From positions 1 through 12,213 of the forward strand of contig CAMASZ010000019.1 of NCBI GenBank assembly GCA_945861125.1: a stretch of DNA of 12,213 nucleotides. Direction: 5' to 3'. The notes beneath the pieces are model-generated. The model did no database searches, had not been told where the DNA came from, and worked only from the letters and a program-made list of their open reading frames with translations. A program made the position numbers and the translations under genes. Positions 7,829-12,213 of this stretch are shown here, in pieces. Numbering within the stretch: the first letter of the stretch is position 1; the number at the start of each line of letters is the position of its first letter. Source of the stretch: Rickettsia typhi. GTDB taxonomy: Bacteria; Pseudomonadota; Alphaproteobacteria; Rickettsiales; UBA1997.

Positions 7829-8713
7829 ATGATTGTAAATTCTAATAACAAAAAACACGGCATCATAGCTATAGTAGGAGCTCCTAATGCAGGAAAATCA
7901 ACTCTCACTAATTCATTACTTGGTCAAAAAATTTCAATTGTTTCACCAAAAGTTCAAACCACCAGAAATTCAATTAAAGCCATTATTACCGAAAAACAAT
8001 TTCAAGTAATTTTAGTTGATACTCCTGGAATTTTTATTCCTCGTAACGAAAAAATCTTAGAAAGAATCATTGTAAAATCAGCTTGGCAAGCTCTTAGAGA
8101 GGCTGATCACATTTGTTTTGTTGTTGATGCTGTAGTTGGTGTTAATAATCAAAATAAAGCAATTTTAAATGATTTAAAAAAGGAAAACCTTCCAATAACT
8201 GCCATTATTAATAAAATTGATTTACTCAAGAAATCAAAACTACTAGAAATTTTTTCCAATTTATCTGCTCTAGGAATAAACGATATAATACCGGTATCCG
8301 CAATAACAAATGAAGGCATAGATTCATTAAAATCTTTATTATTTGAAAAATGTTTAAATGACAGCTGGATTTATGAAGAAGATCAAATAACAGATGCGCC
8401 GATGCGTTTTATAGCTAGTGAAATTACCCGTGAAAAACTATTCTTAAATTTAAATCAAGAATTACCCTACTCACTTCATGTTAATACTGATAGCTACGAA
8501 ATTCTTACCAATAATCAAATCAAAATTAATCAAACAATTTTTGTCTTCAAAGAGAGTCAAAAATCAATTATACTTGGTAAAAATGGTTCAATGATAAAAA
8601 AAATTGGCCAAGAATCGCGCCAAGATATTGCAAGAGTAGCAAATTCTAAGGTACATTTATTTTTATTTGTCAAAGTAAAAGAAAATTGGATCAAAAATAT
8701 CGCCGATATTTAA
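7829..8713 (+). CDS. era: GTPase Era, 16S rRNA-binding ribosome assembly factor
   Basis: This 294-residue protein has the standard Era length and order. Era binds the 3' end of 16S rRNA and helps small-subunit maturation at the inner face of the membrane. The GTPase domain carries G1 GAPNAGKST (17-25), the switch I threonines in VQTTRNS (42-48), G3 DTPG (64-67), G4 NKID (128-131) and G5 SAI (157-159). The connecting REKLF (201-205) leads to the C-terminal KH domain, whose GxxG loop is GKNG (250-253). The ATG at 7829, nine bases after the aroG stop, is the first in frame and puts G1 at the usual position. Era often sits next to rnc and recO; pairing with aroG is unusual. It converges on nagZ with only 15 bases between the stops. 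Confidence 0.97.
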   Translation: MIVNSNNKKHGIIAIVGAPNAGKSTLTNSLLGQKISIVSPKVQTTRNSIKAIITEKQFQVILVDTPGIFIPRNEKILERIIVKSAWQALREADHICFVVDAVVGVNNQNKAILNDLKKENLPITAIINKIDLLKKSKLLEIFSNLSALGINDIIPVSAITNEGIDSLKSLLFEKCLNDSWIYEEDQITDAPMRFIASEITREKLFLNLNQELPYSLHVNTDSYEILTNNQIKINQTIFVFKESQKSIILGKNGSMIKKIGQESRQDIARVANSKVHLFLFVKVKENWIKNIADI

Positions 8714-8714
8714 A

Positions 8715-8739
8715 TATCAAAAATGATGTTAATTTGATA
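8715..8739. terminator. Possible bidirectional terminator between era and nagZ
   Basis: Inverted arms TATCAAA (8715-8721) and TTTGATA (8733-8739) enclose 11 bases between the convergent stops, with a short T-run on the plus strand at 8745-8749. A second, overlapping palindrome GATATTTAAATATC lies at 8705-8718 over the era stop. Both are A/T-rich and the T-runs are poor. Confidence 0.35.
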
Positions 8740-9694
8740 AAAGTTTTTCATGTAAACTATCTTTAATTCTTGGTAAAACCGAGTCAATTTCTTTCATTTC
8801 GTTAATTTTACCATTGCAATGCAAAACTAAATCACAACCAGCCTCAAGAATTAGTTTAGTATTTTCTGTAATTGTTCTTTTTAATGCCTTCATAGAAATA
8901 TCATCGCTCATCAAAATATTTTTAAAACCAATTTCATTGCGAATAATCGAAATTGCTTTTTTAGAAATTGTAGCGCAATTTTCTTTATCAATAGAATCAT
9001 AGAGAATATGCGCCGTCATGGCAAATTTCTGTTTATTAAGGGCTTTAAATGGAATAAAATCAAAATTATTTAATTCTTCAAAAGAGACGTCAACACAAGG
9101 CAATTCAAGATGACTATCGCAATTACCGCGCCCATGTCCAGGAATATGCTTAATTACTGGATAAACCCCTTCGCTTAATAATCCATCACAAACTTTCAAA
9201 CCAAGATCAGCAACTTGCATTGGGTTATCGCCATAGGCTCGATCTTTAATAATTTCGTGAGTTTGAGAATTAGCAATATCAAGCACCGGAGCACAATTAA
9301 CATTGATACCAATCTCAATTAAATCCCGAGCAATCTGTGCAAAATTATTAAATAATTGTTTACGAGACTCTTCGGGGTTTGACTTATAAAGGTCAGCAAA
9401 ATATTTACCACTAGGATATTTTGACCAATTTGGTGGCGCTAATCTAGCAACCCTACCACCTTCTTGATCAATTAAAATTAGTACTTCACCATCCATTAAT
9501 TCGCGAAGAGATTTGGTCAGATGTTTTAATTGATTTTTATCAATTATATTGCGAGCAAATAAAATAAAACCCAAACAAGAATTTTTAGAAAAAAAATATT
9601 TCTCTTCATCAGTAAGAAATGTTCCTGCAATACCGTATATTACTGGTTTAAACAATTTTTTGTTATTGACTATTTTTTGTAAAAGATTAGACAT
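8729..9694 (-). CDS. nagZ: Beta-N-acetylhexosaminidase NagZ
   Basis: This 321-residue glycoside hydrolase family 3 enzyme removes N-acetylglucosamine from GlcNAc-anhydroMur-peptides during cytoplasmic cell-wall recycling. Visible motifs are LIDQEGGRVARL (74-85), KHIPGHGRGNCDSH (182-195; the Asp193/His195 pair corresponds to the general acid/base dyad) and MSDDISM (262-268), with Asp264 as the expected nucleophile. There is no signal peptide, as expected for NagZ. Its ATG directly follows the hisB stop (TAA then ATG, no gap), pointing to translational coupling as the last gene of sodB-hisB-nagZ. Other recycling genes are not in the window. Confidence is high because both catalytic motifs are intact and the length is normal. 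Confidence 0.95.
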   Translation of the reverse strand: MSNLLQKIVNNKKLFKPVIYGIAGTFLTDEEKYFFSKNSCLGFILFARNIIDKNQLKHLTKSLRELMDGEVLILIDQEGGRVARLAPPNWSKYPSGKYFADLYKSNPEESRKQLFNNFAQIARDLIEIGINVNCAPVLDIANSQTHEIIKDRAYGDNPMQVADLGLKVCDGLLSEGVYPVIKHIPGHGRGNCDSHLELPCVDVSFEELNNFDFIPFKALNKQKFAMTAHILYDSIDKENCATISKKAISIIRNEIGFKNILMSDDISMKALKRTITENTKLILEAGCDLVLHCNGKINEMKEIDSVLPRIKDSLHEKLLSN

Positions 9695-10282
9695 TTATAA
9701 ATTGCCCTTGGTTGAATTAATAGCATCTTTTTTTCTTTCATCTATTTTTATTGCTTGACGAAGAGAGTATGCAAAAGCCTTAAAGCAAGATTCGATGATA
9801 TGGTGATTATTGATTCCGTATAAATTTTCAATATGTAAATTACATTGAATTGAATTTGATATTGCGAAAAAAAATTCCCTAAATAACTCACAATCCATTT
9901 CTCCAACCTTATCTCTTTTGAATTCGCAGTTAAAGACGGCATAAGAGCGACCGGATAAATCAATAACACATCTACTAAGTGTTTCATCCATTGGAATGTA
10001 TGAATAACCAAATCTAGTTATACCAATTTTTTCACCAAGCGCTTTACTTATTGCCTTACCCAAAACTATTCCACAATCTTCAACAGTATGATGAAAATCA
10101 ATGTGCAAATCTCCAACCGCTTGAAGAGAAATATCAATTAAACTATGATGAGATAGCTGTTGCAACATATGATCAAAGAAACCGATACCAGTAGAAATTT
10201 TATGAACTCCATTGCCATCTAAATTAATATCAACTTTAATCTTTGTTTCTTTAGTATTTCTTTCAATTGAAGATTTGCGCAT
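9695..10282 (-). CDS. hisB: Imidazoleglycerol-phosphate dehydratase
   Basis: This 195-residue monofunctional enzyme dehydrates imidazoleglycerol phosphate to imidazoleacetol phosphate, the sixth step of histidine synthesis. There is no fused histidinol-phosphate phosphatase domain. The manganese-binding repeats typical of the family are intact: GFFDHML (34-40), DFHHTVEDCG (62-71) and NNHHIIESCFKAFA (158-171), plus IDLSGR (107-112). The C-terminus STKGNL fits the family's conserved 'STKG' ending. The ATG at 10282 starts MRKSSIERNTKET, the standard N-terminus, four bases after the sodB stop. No other his genes are nearby, so hisB is detached from the usual his cluster and coupled to sodB and nagZ. 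Confidence 0.97.
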   Translation of the reverse strand: MRKSSIERNTKETKIKVDINLDGNGVHKISTGIGFFDHMLQQLSHHSLIDISLQAVGDLHIDFHHTVEDCGIVLGKAISKALGEKIGITRFGYSYIPMDETLSRCVIDLSGRSYAVFNCEFKRDKVGEMDCELFREFFFAISNSIQCNLHIENLYGINNHHIIESCFKAFAYSLRQAIKIDERKKDAINSTKGNL

Positions 10283-10286
10283 GAAG

Positions 10287-11012
10287 CTATGCTTTTAAAT
10301 TTTGATTAACAAAGTCCCAGTTAACAAGATGATTGAGAAAAATATCAATATAATTTGGACGAGCATTTTGAAAATCAAGATAATAAGCATGCTCCCAAAC
10401 ATCCATAGTCATCAAAGGTTTAGCCGAAGATGTAAGGGGGGTTTCAGCGTTACTGGTTTTAACTACTTTTAATTTATTAGAATCAAGCACTAACCATGCC
10501 CAACCTGAACCAAACTGAGTAGCGCCAGCATTTTTAAATTCTGTAACAAAAGCTTCATAGGAGCCGAAATCTTGCTCAATTTTTTTAAGCAAGTCACCAC
10601 TCGGCTTTCCACCACCTTGTGGCTTCATAGAGTGCCAATAAAAAGTATGATTCCAAACTTGAGCAGCATTGTTAAAAATAGATGTCTTGGATTTATCTTG
10701 AAATGAAATTTTAATTATCTCTTCAAGAGTTTTATTTGCCAAATCGGTTCCGGTAATCAAGTTATTGAGATTAGTTACATAAGCCTGATGATGTTTGCCG
10801 TAGTGATAATTTATCGTATTTTCTGAAATATGTGGTGCAAGAGCATTTTTGCTGTATGGAAGAGCTGGTAATTCAAAAGGCATAGTATTTCTCCTAAAAA
10901 AATTTTTGGTTAAAAAAGTTTTACTGTTAAAATTTTCAAATTTACAAGCACCAATAGCTATGACTGGTGATAATAAAATTGTTTTGATGAATTTTCTTTT
11001 TGATATTATCAT
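10287..11012 (-). CDS. sodB: Iron superoxide dismutase, with alternative starts
   Basis: The catalytic part is a 198-residue Fe/Mn superoxide dismutase that converts superoxide to oxygen and peroxide. Numbered from its internal Met, the metal ligands are His27 (in NYHYGKHH), His79 (in VWNHTFYW), Asp161 and His165 (in MDVWEHAYY). Gln75 in NNAAQVWNH indicates the iron type. The frame extends 43 residues upstream to ATG 11012. That extension has a Tat-like SKRKFIK, a hydrophobic stretch and a lipobox-like IGAC (Cys at residue 23), so the long form could be an exported lipoprotein. The internal ATG at 10883 has the window's only clear Shine-Dalgarno sequence and begins [10 protein letters not shown], the normal SodB start. 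Either start, or both, may be used; I give the longer frame. It heads the sodB-hisB-nagZ operon. Confidence 0.9.
   Translation of the reverse strand: MIISKRKFIKTILLSPVIAIGACKFENFNSKTFLTKNFFRRNTMPFELPALPYSKNALAPHISENTINYHYGKHHQAYVTNLNNLITGTDLANKTLEEIIKISFQDKSKTSIFNNAAQVWNHTFYWHSMKPQGGGKPSGDLLKKIEQDFGSYEAFVTEFKNAGATQFGSGWAWLVLDSNKLKVVKTSNAETPLTSSAKPLMTMDVWEHAYYLDFQNARPNYIDIFLNHLVNWDFVNQNLKA
10883..10895 (-). promoter_or_regulatory. Strong Shine-Dalgarno sequence for the internal sodB start
   Basis: On the minus strand AGGAGA (10890-10895) stands 6 bases before the ATG whose first base is 10883. This is ideal spacing and the only such match before any start in the window. It supports synthesis of a 198-residue cytosolic SodB. 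Confidence 0.75.
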
Positions 11013-11038
11013 CTAAGTAATTAAATTTTTTAAATATA

Positions 11039-11060
11039 ATTATAACAAAATATTTTGTTA
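11039..11060 (-). promoter_or_regulatory. Extended -10 promoter overlapped by an 18-bp perfect palindrome (possible sodB operator)
   Basis: TAACAAAATATTTTGTTA (11043-11060) is a perfect palindrome. On the minus strand its right half runs into TGTTATAAT (11039-11047), an extended -10 element; the -35 region is poor. Predicted transcription starts about 20 bases before ATG 11012. A dimeric repressor bound here would block the promoter. No Fur-type or other known consensus is recognised. Confidence 0.5.
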
Positions 11061-11142
11061 GAATTTGATTTAAAAATAAAAAATATTGTGTTAGTAACTA
11101 TTAAAATTGCTTTTGCAATAGCTTTATTCTTTATCTTTTAAA

Positions 11143-11170
11143 ATTATAATTATTTTCTTAACCTTGTCAA
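11143..11170 (-). promoter_or_regulatory. Consensus sigma70-type promoter upstream of sodB
   Basis: On the minus strand, TTGACA (11165-11170) and TATAAT (11143-11148) are exact consensus hexamers with a 16-bp spacer. Transcription would start near 11135, giving a leader of about 125 bases to ATG 11012 or about 250 to ATG 10883. The -35 lies only 20 bases before the divergent glycosyltransferase start. No good plus-strand promoter was found here. Confidence 0.6.
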
Positions 11171-11189
11171 TTTTATTTTTACCAAATTT

Positions 11190-11960
11190 ATGGAAAAAAT
11201 TTCTGCAGTAATTGTTGCTCACAATGAAGAAAAAAAAATTTTAGATTGTTTAAAAAGCCTTGATTTTACTGATGAAATTGTGGTTGTGTTAGATAAATGT
11301 ACTGATAAAACCAAAACAATAATTTTAGAATATTCAAAAAAAATCAAGATAATTGAAGGTGCATGGGAAATTGAAGGGGCAAGAAGAAATATAGCTTTAA
11401 ACAGTGCTAGTTATAACTGGATTCTTGAAATTGATGCTGACGAAATAATTTCTGATAATTTAAAAAATGAAATACTAAAAACAATAAAAAATTCTCCACC
11501 ATCTGGATTTGTGATTCCAATCAATAATCACATAGGTAAAAAATGCATAAAACATGGCTGGCTTAGAACTATATGTGTATTGGATCGACTTACATTGACA
11601 TATAAAGGCTTAAAAAAATATCATGAAGATAAAATGATTCACCCTACTTTTAATTTTGTTGGCAATAAATATAATCTCCTTAATCCAATAAATCACTTTG
11701 TAGATGATGATATTTCAGATTTAATTTTGCGCTTCAATCGTTATACCAATTGGAAAGCAAATGATCTAATTACTAAACAAAAAAAACTACCCAACTTATT
11801 AAAATTAATTTTTGATTTTAAATTACGATTTTGTAAAGCTTATATTTTAAAAAAAGGTTATAAAGAGGGTTTAATTGGTTTTCTGATTGCAATTCTTGCT
11901 GGACTTTATCCATTAGTAACCTATTTAAAAGTTAAAGAAAAATTAAATGAAAATAGCTAA
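11190..11960 (+). CDS. Family 2 glycosyltransferase, WaaE/KdtX-like
   Basis: This 256-residue protein is an inverting GT-A transferase of the group that includes lipopolysaccharide core beta-1,4-glucosyltransferases (WaaE/KdtX). The N-terminus ISAVIVAHNEEKKILDCLKSL (4-24) is the family entry strand and helix. DEIVVVLDKCTDKT (28-41) corresponds to the nucleotide-binding loop and IDADE (81-85) supplies the DXD metal-binding motif. A WaaE-like 'GARRNIAL' (63-70) sits between them. The C-terminal stretch 226-246 is hydrophobic and may sit at the membrane. The ATG at 11190 begins directly before the first strand; there is no Shine-Dalgarno sequence. The gene overlaps the next transferase by 14 bases. 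The exact acceptor, possibly lipid A core, is inferred from the family only. Confidence 0.87.
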   Translation: MEKISAVIVAHNEEKKILDCLKSLDFTDEIVVVLDKCTDKTKTIILEYSKKIKIIEGAWEIEGARRNIALNSASYNWILEIDADEIISDNLKNEILKTIKNSPPSGFVIPINNHIGKKCIKHGWLRTICVLDRLTLTYKGLKKYHEDKMIHPTFNFVGNKYNLLNPINHFVDDDISDLILRFNRYTNWKANDLITKQKKLPNLLKLIFDFKLRFCKAYILKKGYKEGLIGFLIAILAGLYPLVTYLKVKEKLNENS

Positions 11961-12213
11961 TATCATTATATCTTCACAAAATGGAGGAGCTGAGCAGGTT
12001 TTTATTGATTACATGAAAATTTTAAAAAAACTTGATCATCAAGTTTGTGCTATCATAAAAAATGATGCTCCCTACATTAATAAAATCAATAATCTTGAAA
12101 TTAATGTTTCTAAAATTCACAATAGATTTGGATTTTATGATTTTTTTTCAGTAAAAGAATTAGTAAAAATTTTATTAAAAGAAAATCCTGATGCATTAAT
12201 TGCTCATGCTGGA
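11947..12213 (+). CDS. GT-B glycosyltransferase, N-terminal fragment cut by window edge
   Basis: The 89 codons visible are open to the right edge. The start MKIANIIISSQNGGAEQVF has the first beta strand followed by a Gly-rich loop (GGAEQVF, 13-19), typical of the acceptor domain of group 1 (GT4) glycosyltransferases. Residues 80-89, ENPDALIAHAG, match the strand that ends in 'D.I..H' in these enzymes. The donor-binding half lies beyond the window. The ATG lies within the last codons of the preceding gene, in another frame with a 14-base overlap, so the two are translationally coupled and probably act on the same glycan. Confidence 0.78.
   Translation, partial: MKIANIIISSQNGGAEQVFIDYMKILKKLDHQVCAIIKNDAPYINKINNLEINVSKIHNRFGFYDFFSVKELVKILLKENPDALIAHAG

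Noticed and set aside
8814..9002. 62-codon open frame on the plus strand
   Set aside because: It lies wholly antisense to nagZ, whose protein has intact catalytic motifs, and it shows no recognisable domain.
9549..9758. 69-codon open frame on the plus strand
   Set aside because: It is antisense to the start of nagZ and the end of hisB, with no motif or start signal.
9748..10011. 87-codon open frame on the minus strand
   Set aside because: It is an alternative frame inside hisB, which is clearly the real gene.
11106..11119. Small hairpin ATTGC-TTTT-GCAAT in the sodB leader
   Set aside because: A five-base stem is too small to support a terminator or RNA element.

Overview
This is an AT-rich bacterial window, by eye about 30% GC or lower. 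It most likely comes from an alphaproteobacterium. The evidence is a class II DAHP synthase, a short monofunctional prephenate dehydratase with the alphaproteobacterial 'LESY' form of the ACT motif, a cytosolic NagZ, a monofunctional HisB and an iron superoxide dismutase close to alphaproteobacterial SodB. Retained aromatic amino acid and histidine genes argue against a highly reduced Rickettsia-like parasite. A less reduced, AT-rich relative of Rickettsiales, Holosporales or a marine lineage would fit, but the window does not settle it. Almost no start codon has a recognisable Shine-Dalgarno sequence; the one exception lies inside the superoxide dismutase reading frame.

Layout. Positions 1-5123 (minus strand) hold a surface-polysaccharide cluster, transcribed right to left: a GT-B glycosyltransferase, a 619-residue two-module glycosyltransferase, glucose-1-phosphate cytidylyltransferase (rfbF), then CDP-glucose 4,6-dehydratase (rfbG), which runs off the left edge. 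RfbF and RfbG make CDP-4-keto-6-deoxyglucose, the precursor of CDP-linked deoxy and dideoxy sugars; the transferases presumably assemble a glycan from such sugars. Positions 5124-5344 hold a perfect 21-bp inverted repeat and a likely promoter for the cluster. Positions 5345-8713 hold divergent pheA (minus) and aroG-era (plus), separated by a 273-bp control region with a good sigma70-type promoter, a 17-bp palindrome and a degenerate copy of part of the inverted repeat. Positions 8729-11012 hold a tight minus-strand operon, sodB-hisB-nagZ, whose promoter region carries an 18-bp perfect palindrome over an extended -10 element. Positions 11190-12213 (plus) begin another glycosyltransferase pair: a WaaE/KdtX-like family 2 enzyme overlapping a GT-B enzyme cut by the right edge.

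Most of the content is housekeeping metabolism (shikimate entry, phenylalanine, histidine, muropeptide recycling, ribosome assembly) between two glycan clusters. I found no clearly new multi-gene system, CRISPR array, intact mobile element or RNA gene. The observations most worth a second look are the superoxide dismutase frame with an apparent Tat/lipoprotein leader plus an internal strongly led start, the palindrome over its promoter, the inverted-repeat family, a TRF-to-TIF change in PheA, and a fused glycosyltransferase whose second module seems to have lost its DXD motif.
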